NCBI RefSeq assembly: GCF_017876775.1
Contig: NZ_JAGIOP010000002.1
Coordinates: forward strand, 3,286,001-3,350,000
Origin: Mycolicibacterium lutetiense
Lineage (GTDB): Bacteria > Actinomycetota > Actinomycetes > Mycobacteriales > Mycobacteriaceae
Direction of reading: 5' to 3'
DNA: 64,000 nucleotides
Positions 35,911-50,180 of the stretch are shown piece by piece. Position 1 is the first letter of the stretch. Every line of letters starts with the position of its first letter. The position numbers and the translations under genes were made by a program. The notes beneath the pieces were generated by a model. The model made no database searches and had not been told where the DNA came from. It saw only the letters and a list, made by a program, of their open reading frames with translations.

Positions 35911-36122
35911 CAGGCAGCGCCTCGCGGGTCGTCGGTGCGCTGCACGGTGTTGGCAGTGATGAAATCGGCGACAGCTTGCTGGGTGTAAAAAACCTTGCGG
36001 GAGCCTGTCTTTACGAATTTCGGGCCGTTGCCGCGGTACCTCATCTGGGCCAATCCAGCTTCGGACGTGTGCAGGATTTCGGCGACCTGCTTGCAGGTCA
36101 GTGTTTCGAACGGCGTGGTCAT
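35910..36122 (-). CDS. xis: Excisionase-like helix-turn-helix protein
   Basis: The 70-residue protein has a MerR-like/HTH_17 fold (LTCKQVAEILHTSEAGLAQMRYRGNGPKFVKTGSRKVFY, partly quoted here as its two helices and wing). Such proteins direct tyrosine integrases to excise their elements and can also repress genes. It is the first gene of the leftward operon, opposite the repressor and integrase. Confidence 0.82.
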   Translation of the reverse strand: MTTPFETLTCKQVAEILHTSEAGLAQMRYRGNGPKFVKTGSRKVFYTQQAVADFITANTVQRTDDPRGAA

Positions 36123-36370
36123 GTCTTCCTCCTCTCGGTGGTTTTGGTCAGGCCCGGGTTCTGTTCCCTCGCATCCCCGTCGCTGACGGCTGTCGATGCG
36201 GTGTAGGGCCCGCGCTACTGGCCCCGTATCTGCGTCCGTGCCCTGTATGGAGTTGACTTAGATCGGTGTAGCGATGGTTTCAATCTCTACACCGGTGATC
36301 ATGCGTCATCAACGGTCAAGCTGTCAAGGGCATCGTTGCGGAGATGATTTCCATCGCTTAGCCTGGCGAC
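36123..36370. promoter_or_regulatory. Divergent control region of the satellite
   Basis: This 248-bp region lies between the leftward excisionase and rightward repressor. GCGATGG at 36271-36277 and its complement CCATCGC at 36351-36357 are inverted half-sites. CGGTGTAG (36264-36271) pairs with CTACACCG (36287-36294). A -35-like TTGCGG (36336-36341) and -10-like TAGCCT (36359-36364) with a 17-bp spacer lie just 6 bp before the repressor ATG, suggesting a leaderless mRNA and self-repression. Confidence 0.5.
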
Positions 36371-36871
36371 ATGGCAGAGCCGCAGAAGAAGAACCCGTTA
36401 GGGCGTACGGGTCGCACCGTTGCAGACAACATCAAGCGACTACGTGGAGACATGCAGTACGTGAAACTGGCAGCAAAATTGGATGAGATCGGCCGGCCGA
36501 TTCCGACGCTGGGACTGCGCAAGATCGAGAGCTATGAACGCCGCGTAGATGCCGATGATTTGGTGGCTTTGGCTGCGGCGCTTGGGGTTTCACCCGTCAC
36601 CCTATTGATGCCAGCTGGAGTTGCGGTGGACGACGTGGTGGCAGTCTGCAATGCCGAGTTCAAGGCAGCAACACTATGGGAGTGGCTGATCGCTGAGTGG
36701 CCGTTTCCACGCCAGGGCGGTCTGGCCGAGTTCTTCGCCAGGGCGTTGCCATCGTGGAAGCTGGCAGAGGTTGAGCGCCGTATAGCCAATCGGCACGGCG
36801 GTGAGTCGGTCCAAGATCTCGACAGACCCGTTACGGTCCTCCTAGAAGGTCCTTCGTATGGCGACGATTGA
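36371..36871 (+). CDS. Satellite repressor, XRE-type
   Basis: The 166-residue protein has a helix-turn-helix near the start (NIKRLRGDMQYVKLAAKLDE, GLRKIESYERR, DLVALAAALGVSPVTLLMP) in the style of Cro/CI regulators. The C-terminal half (LWEWLIAEWPFPRQGG, FFARALPSWKLAEVERRI) is likely to dimerise. It probably keeps the element silent and, by position, controls the leftward operon. It overlaps the integrase start by 14 bp. Confidence 0.8.
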   Translation: MAEPQKKNPLGRTGRTVADNIKRLRGDMQYVKLAAKLDEIGRPIPTLGLRKIESYERRVDADDLVALAAALGVSPVTLLMPAGVAVDDVVAVCNAEFKAATLWEWLIAEWPFPRQGGLAEFFARALPSWKLAEVERRIANRHGGESVQDLDRPVTVLLEGPSYGDD

Positions 36872-38018
36872 GAAGTACGAAACTGATTCTGGTGCAACGC
36901 GTTACTGCGTTCGCTACCGCACGCCAGACCGACGCCAAACCCGTAAGCGTGGGTTCACCACCAAGCGGGACGCCGAGGCATGGGCGAACCAGCTCGAGGT
37001 GGACAAGCGGCGCGGTGCGTACGTGGCGCCGGCGGCCGGCCGCGTGACGCTGGGGGAGTATGCGCGGGAGTGGTTGGAGTCCAAGCACAAGCTGAAGCCG
37101 TCGACCCGGGCCCGGTACAAGATCGTGGTCGAGGGAGAGCTGGCGAAGCGCGGCCGGATCGCGCTCGGTGACATCACGCGCCGGTGGGTGCGGGAGTGGG
37201 TTGCCGATCTGAGTGTCGATCTGGCGCCGGCATCGGTGCACAAGACGGTCGGGGTGCTTCGCCAGGTGCTCGCGATGGCGGTTGCCGAGAATCGGCTGGC
37301 ATTGAATCCTGTGGACGGCGTGGAGCTGCCGCCTGTGACGTCTACCGAGCAGCGGTTCCTGACATTGGAGCAGTTGCACGCGCTGGCTGACGCTGCCGGG
37401 GATCATCGGCCGCTGGTGTACGTGCTGGGGACGTGTGGGCTGCGGTTCGGGGAAGTGGCCGAACTCCGCTGGCGCGACGTCGACCTTGATCGGCTGACGA
37501 TCCGCCTCACGCGCTCAGTGACGCTCGTCGACGGGTCGTTCGAGATCGGCACAACCAAGAGCGTCAAGGGCCGCACAGTGAGCCTCCCAGCGTTCGTCGC
37601 GGACCTTTTCATCCGATCCAGTAAAAAGGTCGATCCGGATGCGCTGGTGTTCCCCGACTCCGAGGGTGGCCACATGCGCGGCAGCAATGTGCGGCGCCGG
37701 TGGTGGTCTGATGCCGTGGCAGCGGCCGGCCTGTTCCCGCGCACCGAACGCAACGGGGCCGGGGAAGACGTCACTGTGTACAACTTCAAGATCCACGAGC
37801 TACGGCACACCGCGGCGTCTCTGGCGATCCAGGCCGGCGCGAATATCAAGGCGCTGCAGAACATGCTGGGACACGAGTCCGCGGGGCTGACGCTGGACCG
37901 CTATGGCCACCTGTACGGGTCCGATGTTGAGGCGGTAGGTATCGCGATCAATCAGCTTTTAACTCGAAAGTGTGTCCAAGGTGTGTCCACCAACGAGAAG
38001 AGCGGCCCCGGTAGCTAA
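36858..38018 (+). CDS. int: Tyrosine integrase of the satellite
   Basis: The 386-residue protein has an AP2-like arm-binding start (ATRYCVRYRTPDRRQTRKRG), a SAM-like core-binding domain (about 64-150) and a catalytic domain with Arg196, Lys237, His313, Arg316, His339 and the nucleophile Tyr349 (in TLDRYGHLYG). All catalytic residues are present, so it should be active. It points at the right attachment site, and its last codons lie inside the terminator hairpin at 38001. Confidence 0.93.
   Translation: MATIEKYETDSGATRYCVRYRTPDRRQTRKRGFTTKRDAEAWANQLEVDKRRGAYVAPAAGRVTLGEYAREWLESKHKLKPSTRARYKIVVEGELAKRGRIALGDITRRWVREWVADLSVDLAPASVHKTVGVLRQVLAMAVAENRLALNPVDGVELPPVTSTEQRFLTLEQLHALADAAGDHRPLVYVLGTCGLRFGEVAELRWRDVDLDRLTIRLTRSVTLVDGSFEIGTTKSVKGRTVSLPAFVADLFIRSSKKVDPDALVFPDSEGGHMRGSNVRRRWWSDAVAAAGLFPRTERNGAGEDVTVYNFKIHELRHTAASLAIQAGANIKALQNMLGHESAGLTLDRYGHLYGSDVEAVGIAINQLLTRKCVQGVSTNEKSGPGS
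37970..37989. repeat. Direct repeats near the right attachment site
   Basis: GTGTGTCCA occurs at 37970-37978 and at 37981-37989, one helical turn apart, within the last part of int. These could be integrase arm sites on the int side. Evidence is spacing and position only. Confidence 0.35.
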
Positions 38019-38031
38019 CACCGGAACCGCT
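38001..38031. terminator. Satellite-borne terminator mimicking the tRNA-Ala terminator
   Basis: AGCGG-CC-CCGGT-AGCTAA-CACCGG-AA-CCGCT has the same stem as the host terminator at 27198-27227, with a different loop and flanks. It contains the int stop codon, so it can end int rightwards and tRNA-Ala leftwards. Confidence 0.7.
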
Positions 38032-38048
38032 CTGACCTGCTGATTTAT

Positions 38049-38096
38049 TTGTGGAGCCTAGGAGATTCGAACTCCTGACATCTGCCTTGCAAAGGC
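38049..38096. repeat. Right attachment site (48-bp core)
   Basis: It is identical to 27244-27291 and lies inside tRNA-Ala, from 3 bp past its 3' end to the anticodon arm. Because the tRNA 5' half continues beyond 38096, integration leaves the tRNA whole here. Confidence 0.92.
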
Positions 38097-38124
38097 AGCG
38101 CTCTACCAACTGAGCTAAGGCCCC
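38052..38124 (-). tRNA. tRNA-Ala (TGC)
   Basis: The minus strand gives a 73-nt cloverleaf: acceptor GGGGCCT/AGGCTCC with G-U allowances, anticodon loop CTTTGCAAG with TGC, and T-arm GGAGTTCGAATCTCC. No CCA is encoded. The 3' half serves as the attachment site of the satellite. Confidence 0.95.
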
Positions 38125-38237
38125 TCATTTGGCCGAGGTGGCGCATCTGCCAAGTCATGCCAAACTTCTTCACCGTGTCGTGTTCGCCATACGATCACCG
38201 CGGCGGCTGCGATGCCGGCAACGAGCAAGAACCGCAT
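38115..38237 (-). CDS. DLW-39 family small protein
   Basis: ATG 38237 gives 40 residues (MRFLLVAGIAAAAVIVWRTR, then HGEEVWHDLADAPPRPNEGP), a short membrane segment with a polar tail. Small genes of this family sit between the tRNA-Ile and tRNA-Ala genes near gyrA in many Actinobacteria, which fits this place. The last codons overlap the tRNA-Ala 5' end by 10 bp. The function is unknown. Confidence 0.75.
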   Translation of the reverse strand: MRFLLVAGIAAAAVIVWRTRHGEEVWHDLADAPPRPNEGP

Positions 38238-38277
38238 GGCACAACCTCTCGATGATCACCGGTTACACCGGGTGTCG

Positions 38278-38351
38278 TGGGCCTAGGAGGACTCGAACCT
38301 CCGACCTCTTCGTTATCAGCGAAGCGCTCTAACCACCTGAGCTATAGGCCC
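38278..38351 (-). tRNA. tRNA-Ile (GAT)
   Basis: The 74-nt minus-strand cloverleaf has acceptor GGGCCTA/TAGGCCC, anticodon arm CTTCG-CTGATAA-CGAAG with GAT, and T-arm GGAGGTTCGAGTCCTCC. It is in the usual place between gyrA/DUF3566 and tRNA-Ala. Confidence 0.95.
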
Positions 38352-38407
38352 GAATATTGGGATCGACCGAGCGCCGAGATTACCGCACGGGAGTGCAGAG
38401 TCCCAAA

Positions 38408-39319
38408 TCAATCCCTGTCAGCCAGTGTGACCTCGACGCCGCCGACCAGATCGGTTGTCAGGTTGTAGATGAAAGCTCCGATGGTCGCCAACGCACACAG
38501 CACGACGATGTTCACCAGGCCGACGAGCGCGGACCCGCCGAAGATCGTTCCACTGGACACCAATTCGCCTCCTGAGGCGCCGCTGGCGCTGGTCAGGAGG
38601 TCGCCGACATTGCTGTTGAGCTTGCTCCACACACCCATGGCGCCGAGGACCAGGTAGAGGAATGCCACCGCGATCATCCACACGAAGAACAGCACCACCG
38701 ACAGCACCAGTGAGACCTTGAGCACAGTCCACGGGTCGACCCGGCGGATCTGCATGCTGGCCCGGACGGGGCCCTGATGCGATCCGCGGTTGGCCACCTG
38801 GATCCGGGTGGTCGGGCTGTTGCTCGAGCTCCTGGCCGCCGCCGCGTCAGCGGCCGTCTTGCGTTGCGGGGCACGCGCGGCCGGCCCGGACAGATCCGGG
38901 ATCTCGCTCGCATAGGCCTCGGGCCGCACCGGTTCGTTGCGTGGGGCCGACGGCGCAGACGGGGCCGGGCGTGCCGGCCGGGCGGACTGCTCGGTGTCCT
39001 TCGTCTCCGTGCCGGAGACGAAGCGCTGCAGCCGGGCTTCCACGCCGGGGGAGTGGGCGCCCGGCGGGCGGGCACCTTCCTCGCGCGTGTCGGCCGACTG
39101 CGGCGAGGTCCGGGGGGTGCCCCGCTGCCACGGCGGCACCTCACCGGTCTCGGTGATCTGACCGCCGGAAGCGCGGGCCTGCGTCCCCGCCGTCTTGCTC
39201 GCCGGCGGTTTCGCCTCGGCCCCTGCGGCCCCGGCACCTGCGGCCCCGGCACCTGAGCCGTTGGAACTGCCGGACCGGTCGCCCGCTCGCGGGTGCCCCG
39301 GCTCGTTCGGTGAACTCAC
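38408..39319 (-). CDS. DUF3566 transmembrane protein
   Basis: The 303-residue protein has a long disordered Ser/Gly/Pro/Ala-rich N-terminal half. The DUF3566 domain follows from about residue 190 ([20 protein letters not shown]), with two or three transmembrane segments (about 198-225 and 260-285). It is always just downstream of gyrA in mycobacteria; its role is unknown. Confidence 0.9.
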   Translation of the reverse strand: MSSPNEPGHPRAGDRSGSSNGSGAGAAGAGAAGAEAKPPASKTAGTQARASGGQITETGEVPPWQRGTPRTSPQSADTREEGARPPGAHSPGVEARLQRFVSGTETKDTEQSARPARPAPSAPSAPRNEPVRPEAYASEIPDLSGPAARAPQRKTAADAAAARSSSNSPTTRIQVANRGSHQGPVRASMQIRRVDPWTVLKVSLVLSVVLFFVWMIAVAFLYLVLGAMGVWSKLNSNVGDLLTSASGASGGELVSSGTIFGGSALVGLVNIVVLCALATIGAFIYNLTTDLVGGVEVTLADRD

Positions 39320-39371
39320 CTAACAGCTCCTTAGCTCAGGCCGGGGTCCTGGTTGGGCCTCGGCGCCAGCG

Positions 39372-41876
<2,505 letters not shown>

Positions 41877-41912
41877 GTGATCCTCGGTTGTTGATCTAGC
41901 CGGTGGATATCG

Positions 41913-43985
<2,073 letters not shown>

Positions 43986-44145
43986 TCACAGTCTACCGGT
44001 CAGGGCGGACAGGGCCGACTCTGTAGCGGCGTTTTCACCTACCTAACTGCGCCGTGCGCGGAATTTCTCGGGCACCGGAGCCTCCGGACGCTCCAGGAGA
44101 TGGCTTTCGGCCGTCTCGGAGCTCTCAGCGCAGTGTCGTCGGCGC

Positions 44146-44742
44146 CTAGCCGTAGGTGTCGCGGGGACCGCGCCCTCCCGGCACGTTGTACTTGCCTTTT
44201 CGCCACGAGGGGCCGACCGGGCCCACGATCTTCAACGAGGTCACCACCCCGTCGCCGACGGCCGCCGCGATCTTGGCCAGCAGCTGGGACTGCACCATTC
44301 GAAGCTGGGTGGCCCACGCCGTGGACTCCGCCGAGACGGTCAGCACGCCCTCGTTCAGGCCGGTGGGATTGGCGTGGTCGGCGATCTGATCGCCGACCAC
44401 GGCCCGCCACCGACCGAATACCGAACCTTCGGCGACCCTCGAGGACCAACCTCTCACCCTGGACAGGTCCTGGGTCGCCGTGCCGAACAGTTGTGGGTCA
44501 CGGACATCGGGACCCGGGCCTGACCAGCTGCGACGCCGGCCGGTGTTTCCTCCCGCACGCCGCACCGGCGTGCGGCGACCCCGACCGACGTCCTTACCCT
44601 GGCTGCGTGCCGCACCGCGAGCCTCTTCCAGAGTCCGCCGCACCAGATCCATACCGCGCATGCGCGTGAGGTCCTCGGGAGGAACCGCGGGGGCCGGGTC
44701 TGAAGATGCTGGGTCCGGCAATTCGGAGGGATCGTCCGTCAT
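44146..44742 (-). CDS. dciA: DciA-family (DUF721) helicase-loading factor
   Basis: ATG 44742 overlaps the recF stop (ATGA) and gives 198 residues. The C-terminal DUF721 domain shows [39 protein letters not shown] and [15 protein letters not shown]. In M. tuberculosis this protein interacts with the replicative helicase DnaB. A basic linker at about residues 47-70 precedes the domain. Confidence 0.9.
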   Translation of the reverse strand: MTDDPSELPDPASSDPAPAVPPEDLTRMRGMDLVRRTLEEARGAARSQGKDVGRGRRTPVRRAGGNTGRRRSWSGPGPDVRDPQLFGTATQDLSRVRGWSSRVAEGSVFGRWRAVVGDQIADHANPTGLNEGVLTVSAESTAWATQLRMVQSQLLAKIAAAVGDGVVTSLKIVGPVGPSWRKGKYNVPGGRGPRDTYG

Positions 44743-45893
44743 GACTGCACCATCGATATCCGCCCCTGATCCCCTTCGATCATCCTGATCTCGACGCGGT
44801 TGACCGCCCAGTCCTGCGGGATGTCCTCCCCGACCGCCGCGGTGACCAGAACCTGTTCGGCCTCGCCGGCCACCGCCGCCAAAGCTTGACGACGGGCGGT
44901 GTCCAACTCGGCGAAGACATCGTCGAGCAACAACACCGGATCTACCCCGTCCGACCGCAGCAGTTCGTAGGCGCCCAACCGCAGCGCCAGCGCCATCGAC
45001 CACGATTCACCATGGCTGGCAAAGCCTTTCGCCGGTTGATCGCCCAGCCACAGCTCGAGATCGTCGCGGTGCGGGCCGACCAGACAGACCCCGCGATCCA
45101 ACTCCGCGTCACGACGCCGGCTCAGTGCGTCCAGTAGCGCCGCCTCGTAGAACTCGACGGACTCGAGCCCGGGCGCGTTCGCGATGGCTTCCACACTGGA
45201 GCGGTACCGGATCATTGCGGGCCGGCTCGAGGGCGCCAACAATTGATAGGCCTTCTGCACCTCGGGATGCAGTTGCTCGACCAGCGCGATGCGTGCGGCG
45301 ATCAGTGCTGCACCGTGGGCGGCCAGGTGCCCATCCCACACATCGAGAGTGTCCAGCGCGCTGCGATCACCCCGATAGCGCGCTCCCGCAGCAGTTTTCA
45401 GCAGGGCGGTGCGTTGACGGACCACCTTGTCGTAGTCGGCCCGGACACCGGCGATCGCCGGTCGGCGGGTGGTTGCCAACTCGTCGAGATAGCGACGCCG
45501 TTCACCTGGATCGCCACGGACCAGTGCCAGGTCCTCCGGGCTGAACAGCACCGCGCGCAGGACCCCGAGGATTTCGCGGGGGGAACGCACCGGTGATCGG
45601 TTCAGCCGGGCCTTGTTGGCCCGACCATTCGTGATCTCGAGGTCGACCGCCAACTCGCGGCCTTCGTTGACCACGATGCTCGAGACGATCGCCCGTTGTT
45701 CGCCGGCCCTGATCAAGGGTGCGTCGGAAGCCACCCGATGGGACCCAAGCGTGGCGCAATACCACAGTGCCTCAACGAGATTCGTCTTGCCGAAACCATT
45801 CGGGCCGACAAACACGGTCCGCCCGGGCTCGAGCTCGAGCTCGACGTGTGCCCAGGACCGGTAGTCGGTCAGCCCCAGGCGGCGCACATACAT
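44739..45893 (-). CDS. recF: DNA repair/replication protein RecF
   Basis: This 384-residue SMC-like ATPase has Walker [10 protein letters not shown] (about residues 30-38), signature motif near [18 protein letters not shown], and Walker [14 protein letters not shown]. It loads RecA at gaps and is usual between dnaN and gyrB. The stop overlaps dciA; it lies 11 bp downstream of gnd. Confidence 0.95.
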   Translation of the reverse strand: MYVRRLGLTDYRSWAHVELELEPGRTVFVGPNGFGKTNLVEALWYCATLGSHRVASDAPLIRAGEQRAIVSSIVVNEGRELAVDLEITNGRANKARLNRSPVRSPREILGVLRAVLFSPEDLALVRGDPGERRRYLDELATTRRPAIAGVRADYDKVVRQRTALLKTAAGARYRGDRSALDTLDVWDGHLAAHGAALIAARIALVEQLHPEVQKAYQLLAPSSRPAMIRYRSSVEAIANAPGLESVEFYEAALLDALSRRRDAELDRGVCLVGPHRDDLELWLGDQPAKGFASHGESWSMALALRLGAYELLRSDGVDPVLLLDDVFAELDTARRQALAAVAGEAEQVLVTAAVGEDIPQDWAVNRVEIRMIEGDQGRISMVQS

Positions 45894-45904
45894 CGGAACC
45901 CGAC

Positions 45905-46798
45905 CTATCCGGACTCACTGATCCGGTGCACAGCGTGGCCACCGAACTGATTGCGCAGCGCCGACACTGCTTTCATCGTGGGGGAGTCCTCTTGCCTCGA
46001 GGCGAACCGGGCGAACAACGACGCGGCGATCACCGGCATCGGAACCCGGTGGCTGATGGCCTCTTCCACGGTCCAGCGGCCTTCCCCGGAATCCTCGGTG
46101 TACCCGCTGATCGCGGCGAATCCGGGATCTTCCTTGAGCGCCTTGGCCAGCAGCTGCTGCAGCCACGACCGCACCACGGTGCCGTTCGTCCAGGCCTGGA
46201 TCACTGCCTGGGGATCGGTGATCAGCTCCTCGGCCGACAACAGCTCGTAGCCCTCGGCATAGGCGTGCATCAGGCCGTATTCGATGCCGTTGTGCACCAT
46301 CTTGGCGTAATGACCGGCACCTACCGGACCGGCGTGGACGAAACCGTCGGCCAGATCACCCTCGGGACGCAGCGTGTCGAAGATCGGCATGGCTCGAGCC
46401 ACGTCGGTGTCACTGCCACCGACCATCAACCCGTACCCTTCGTCGAGACCCCAGACGCCGCCCGACACCCCGGCGTCGATGAAGTTGATTCCCTTGTCTC
46501 CCAATAACTTCGCGTGTGGACCGTCCTCGGTGTACCGCGAGTTGCCGCCGTCGATCACCAGATCGCCGGGGCCGAGTACATCAGCGAGGGCACCGATCGT
46601 TTCGCGCGTCACCGTGCCCGACGGCACCATCACCCAGATCACCCGCGGCACCTCGAGGGCACCGGCCAGGTCCGCCAGGCTGGCCACATCGCTGACTTCG
46701 GGACGGGGGTCGTAGCCCACGACCTCGTGGCCACCCCCGCGCAGGCGCTCGCGCATGTTGAAGCCCATCTTGCCCAGGCCGACCAACCCGAGTTGCAT
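45905..46798 (-). CDS. gnd: 6-phosphogluconate dehydrogenase, short decarboxylating type
   Basis: The 297-residue protein is the short form. It has a Rossmann start ([20 protein letters not shown]), the catalytic region [19 protein letters not shown] and [18 protein letters not shown] with Lys in YAKMVHNG. It oxidises 6-phosphogluconate to ribulose 5-phosphate with reduction of NAD or NADP. Its place between dnaN and recF is seen in rapid growers such as M. smegmatis. Confidence 0.92.
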   Translation of the reverse strand: MQLGLVGLGKMGFNMRERLRGGGHEVVGYDPRPEVSDVASLADLAGALEVPRVIWVMVPSGTVTRETIGALADVLGPGDLVIDGGNSRYTEDGPHAKLLGDKGINFIDAGVSGGVWGLDEGYGLMVGGSDTDVARAMPIFDTLRPEGDLADGFVHAGPVGAGHYAKMVHNGIEYGLMHAYAEGYELLSAEELITDPQAVIQAWTNGTVVRSWLQQLLAKALKEDPGFAAISGYTEDSGEGRWTVEEAISHRVPMPVIAASLFARFASRQEDSPTMKAVSALRNQFGGHAVHRISESG

Positions 46799-46823
46799 GT
46801 GCGCCCTTTCTCGACCCCGCCGG

Positions 46824-48017
46824 TCAGCCAGGAAGGCGAACCGGCATCAACAGATAGACGTAATCGGTTTTGGCGGCCGGGAACGGACCCGAACCACCAC
46901 CGGTCCCACCATCCTCGCTCGTGGGACGCAACACGGCAGGGCGACTCGGCGTGGTGAAACCGAACGTCACACGGTCCGAGTGCAGGGAGCTCAACCCGTC
47001 GGTGAGGTAAGTCGGGTTGAACGCGATGGTCAGCGGATCGCCGGCGAACTCCACCGGCAGGTCCTCTTCGGCGCGCCCCACGTCGTCGGCACCGGCCGAC
47101 AGACGCAGTAGGTCCTCGCCGAACTCCATCCGGATCTGCGCTCCGCGGTCGGCCACCAGCGCCACACGCTTGATCGCCTCGGTGAGCTCGGCCACGCCGA
47201 TCGTCGCGATTGCGGTGTGCTCGCTCGGCAGCAACTGACGGAACTTCGGGAACTCCGCATCCAGCAGGCGGGTGGTGCTGCGCTTGCCGTTACTGCGGAT
47301 ACCGAGCAGCCCGTCCTTGCCGACCGACTCGCCGGAGCCCAGCGACAGGTGCACCTGGTTGCCGTCGGTGCCGGCCTTGGCCGCCTCGGCCAGTGTCTTC
47401 GCCGGAACCAGCACGGCGGCCTCGACGTCGGTCGAACCGGTTTCCCAGGTCAATTCACGCACGGCCAGCCGGAACCGGTCGGTGGCTGCCAAAACCACTG
47501 ATTCACCGGAGATCTCGACGCGGATACCGGTCAGCATCGGCAGGGTGTCGTCCCGGCCGGCAGCGACGGCAACCTGCCCGATCGCCTCGGCGAACAGATC
47601 GGACGACACCACGCCGGTCTCGTCGGGCAGGGTCGGCAGCGCCGGATAGTCCTCGACCGCCAAGGTCGGCAGCGAGAACCGTGCGCTGCCACAGGTCAGG
47701 GCCACCCGGGTGCCTTCGACGCTGAGCTCCACCGGCTTGGCCGGCAACGCCTTGGTGATGTCAGACAGCAACCGTCCGGATACCAAAACGCTTCCAGGAG
47801 AAGCGATTTCAGCACTAACACGCACCTCGGCGGAAACCTCGTAGTCGAACCCGGAGATGGTCAGACCCTCATCGGTGCCGGTCAGCAGCACCCCGGCCAG
47901 GACCGGGATGGTGGGCCGGCTCGGCAGATTGCGGGCCACCCAGGCCACCGCGTCCGCGAAGTCCTCACGCACCACGCGGAACTTCAAGTCGGTCAGCCCA
48001 GCCGTCGTCGTCGCCAC
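46824..48017 (-). CDS. dnaN: DNA polymerase III beta clamp
   Basis: GTG 48017 ([20 protein letters not shown]) is the start that matches the family, giving 397 residues; the longer frame upstream reads into oriC. Three clamp domains are evident, closing with PVRLPG. The ring slides on DNA and holds the polymerase. It is the first gene of the dnaN-gnd-recF-dciA run. Confidence 0.96.
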   Translation of the reverse strand: MATTTAGLTDLKFRVVREDFADAVAWVARNLPSRPTIPVLAGVLLTGTDEGLTISGFDYEVSAEVRVSAEIASPGSVLVSGRLLSDITKALPAKPVELSVEGTRVALTCGSARFSLPTLAVEDYPALPTLPDETGVVSSDLFAEAIGQVAVAAGRDDTLPMLTGIRVEISGESVVLAATDRFRLAVRELTWETGSTDVEAAVLVPAKTLAEAAKAGTDGNQVHLSLGSGESVGKDGLLGIRSNGKRSTTRLLDAEFPKFRQLLPSEHTAIATIGVAELTEAIKRVALVADRGAQIRMEFGEDLLRLSAGADDVGRAEEDLPVEFAGDPLTIAFNPTYLTDGLSSLHSDRVTFGFTTPSRPAVLRPTSEDGGTGGGSGPFPAAKTDYVYLLMPVRLPG

Positions 48018-48653
48018 GTGCGTTGCGCCCCTTCGATGATCCCCATAATGAGCTCTACCAGCATCTTCCCAGAACACCGTCGCGCAGCATCACGCTGAAT
48101 GACAAAGCTGGAAACCGCTGCCGATGAACCACCGTAGAGCTTTCCGCATCAACTTGAAAGCTAATCGACCGGGGTGACACCGGGATGTGCCCGTGCTGCT
48201 CGAGCCCGGACAACCGAGAGGTTTCGTCCCCTGTCCCCAGGACTGTCTTCTAGAAAGAATTCTTAGAAGATATATGAGTAACAGTATTAGGCACTGTGAA
48301 AACTGGGGATGAAGTGGTGTTTGCCCAGTACCTCAGGTGTGTCGCAATGTGAGTGGACTGTGGACACCGGTGCGTCGACCGGCTCTCGAGTGTGGACAAA
48401 TGACATCGTGTGGATGATTTTGTCATTCATCCCGTGGTTGTTCGCAGGTTATGCACACCACCATCCACAGCCGTCGGCTGTGACAAAGGATGGGTTCCGG
48501 GGCCAAAGTGGTGACAAGAATTTTTGTCAGACGGGCGTGAAGAGCCCACGATGTGAGACACCGAGACGCCCGCAGCGCAGGATCGGCAGCGCAGGATCGA
48601 CCGCCGGCACACGGCGCTCGAGCACCGGTCCGGATGGGAATTTCAGGGCGGGT
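48018..48653. other. oriC: Chromosomal replication origin oriC
   Basis: The 636-bp gap between dnaA and dnaN holds no gene. A perfect DnaA box (TTGTCCACA, minus strand) is at 48391-48399. Near matches are at 48359-48367 and 48409-48417 (minus) and at 48449-48457 and 48461-48469 (plus). An AT-rich stretch at 48247-48290 (TCTAGAAAGAATTCTTAGAA...) is the likely unwinding site. The dnaA-dnaN gap is the established origin in mycobacteria. Confidence 0.93.
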
Positions 48654-50180
48654 TCAGCGCTTGGCGCGCTGACGAATCCGGGTGGTGAGTTCCTTGACGT
48701 GGTCGAAAACCTCACGTCGCTCGGCCATCTCGCCGCGGATTTTCTTCTCCGCGTACATGACCGTGGTGTGATCACGCCCGAACGCCTGGCCGATCTTGGG
48801 CAGGGACAGATCGGTGAGCTCACGGCACAGATACATGGCGATCTGGCGCGACTGCGCGAGTGCCCGGGTCTTGCCCGGCCCCCGCAGTTCCTCGACCGTG
48901 GTCTCGAAGTATTCGGCAGTGGCCGCCATGATCGCCGCAGTGCTGATCTGCATGGTCGTGGCGTCGGCGATCAGATCGCGCAACACCACTTCGGCCAGAG
49001 ACTTGTCGATCCGGGTCTTGTTGAGCGAGGCGAAAGCGGTCACGCGGATGAGCGCACCTTCGAGCTCGCGGATATTGCGTTCGATACTGCTGGCGATGAG
49101 CTCGAGCACATCATCGGGCGCGTCGAGGCGGTCCATCTGCGCCTTCTTACGAAGGATGGCGATGCGGGTCTCGAGCTCGGGTGGCTGCACATCGGTGATG
49201 AGGCCCCACTCGAAGCGGGTGCGCAGACGGTCCTCGAGGGTGGCCAGCTGCTTGGGTGGCCGGTCCGAGGAGATGACGATCTGCTTGTTGGCGTTGTGCA
49301 GGGTGTTGAAGGTATGGAAGAACTCTTCCTGGATACCTTCCTTACCCTCGATGAACTGGATGTCATCGACCAGCAGGATGTCGATGTCGCGGTAACTGCG
49401 CTTGAACGAGGCCTTGCGGTCGTCGCGAAGCGAGTTGATGAAGTCGTTCGTGAACTCCTCGGTGGAGACGTACTTGACCCGCATGCCAGGGAAGAGCCGT
49501 TGCGCATAGTTTCCGGCGGCGTGCAGCAGATGCGTCTTGCCGAGGCCCGATTCGCCCCAGATGAACAACGGGTTGTAGGCCCGCGCCGGCGCTTCGGCGA
49601 TGGCGAGGGTGGCGGCATGGGCGAAGCGGTTGGACGCACCGATGACGAAGGTGTCGAAGGTGTAGCGCCGGTTGAGATTGACGGCGCTGTCGTCGGCGAC
49701 CGTGGAATCACGCTGCGGGCTGCTGAAGTAGGTCGGCCAGGTCTCTTCGGCGCTGGCCTTGGCGGCACTGTCGTCGTCGATCTCGTCGGTGTCGGCCGCC
49801 GGGGCTGACACCGATGCGTCTGGCTGCGCGGCAGCGGTGGAGCCGGAATCAGGCGCCGCGGCGGGGGATTCCTCGGATTCCTCGGACGGAGTGTCGATGC
49901 GGACGCCCAGCTCGACCCGCTGACCGAGCTTGCGGCTGAGTGCGTTGATGATCGGCTCGCGAAGGTGCCGTTCGATCTCGTTCTGGACGAACGGGGTTGG
50001 AACGGAGAGCAGAGCAAACCCCTCGGCGATGACGAGGGGTTTCACCAGCTTGAGCCAGGCCCTTTGCTGAGGTGTCAGTGGCGGGAGGGCCGGATCACCG
50101 TCTGCGGCGCGGCCGCCGTTGAGTTCAGCGACGACACTGTTCCAGACAGCGACGAACGGTGGATCGGGGTCAGCTGACAA
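48654..50180 (-). CDS. dnaA: Replication initiator DnaA
   Basis: TTG 50180 ([20 protein letters not shown]) follows AAAGGGGGA and matches the usual mycobacterial start; 508 residues. Domain III has Walker [10 protein letters not shown] and Walker B LLVDDIQF. Domain IV has the box-binding helix and [14 protein letters not shown] signature. A linker (about 85-165) is acidic and low in complexity. It binds the boxes in the adjacent oriC and opens the AT-rich DNA. Confidence 0.96.
   Translation of the reverse strand: MSADPDPPFVAVWNSVVAELNGGRAADGDPALPPLTPQQRAWLKLVKPLVIAEGFALLSVPTPFVQNEIERHLREPIINALSRKLGQRVELGVRIDTPSEESEESPAAAPDSGSTAAAQPDASVSAPAADTDEIDDDSAAKASAEETWPTYFSSPQRDSTVADDSAVNLNRRYTFDTFVIGASNRFAHAATLAIAEAPARAYNPLFIWGESGLGKTHLLHAAGNYAQRLFPGMRVKYVSTEEFTNDFINSLRDDRKASFKRSYRDIDILLVDDIQFIEGKEGIQEEFFHTFNTLHNANKQIVISSDRPPKQLATLEDRLRTRFEWGLITDVQPPELETRIAILRKKAQMDRLDAPDDVLELIASSIERNIRELEGALIRVTAFASLNKTRIDKSLAEVVLRDLIADATTMQISTAAIMAATAEYFETTVEELRGPGKTRALAQSRQIAMYLCRELTDLSLPKIGQAFGRDHTTVMYAEKKIRGEMAERREVFDHVKELTTRIRQRAKR

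Larger units (their letters stand above)
27244..38096. mobile_element. Integrated phage satellite (phiRv-like) in tRNA-Ala
   Basis: A 10.85-kb element is bounded by identical 48-bp repeats, the right one being the 3' part of an intact tRNA-Ala. A rightward repressor and tyrosine integrase lie at the right end, and all other genes run leftward from an excisionase. The gene set has replication (RecA-fold ATPase), packaging (HNH nuclease, large terminase) and capsid assembly (portal, scaffold, capsid, connectors). No small terminase, protease, tail, tape-measure or lysis gene is visible. This matches the M. tuberculosis phiRv1/phiRv2 elements and capsid-forming satellites in gene logic. Confidence 0.9.

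Noticed and set aside
48309..49808. 499-codon open frame across oriC and antisense to dnaA
   Set aside because: It starts in the origin and then mirrors dnaA; no recognisable protein.
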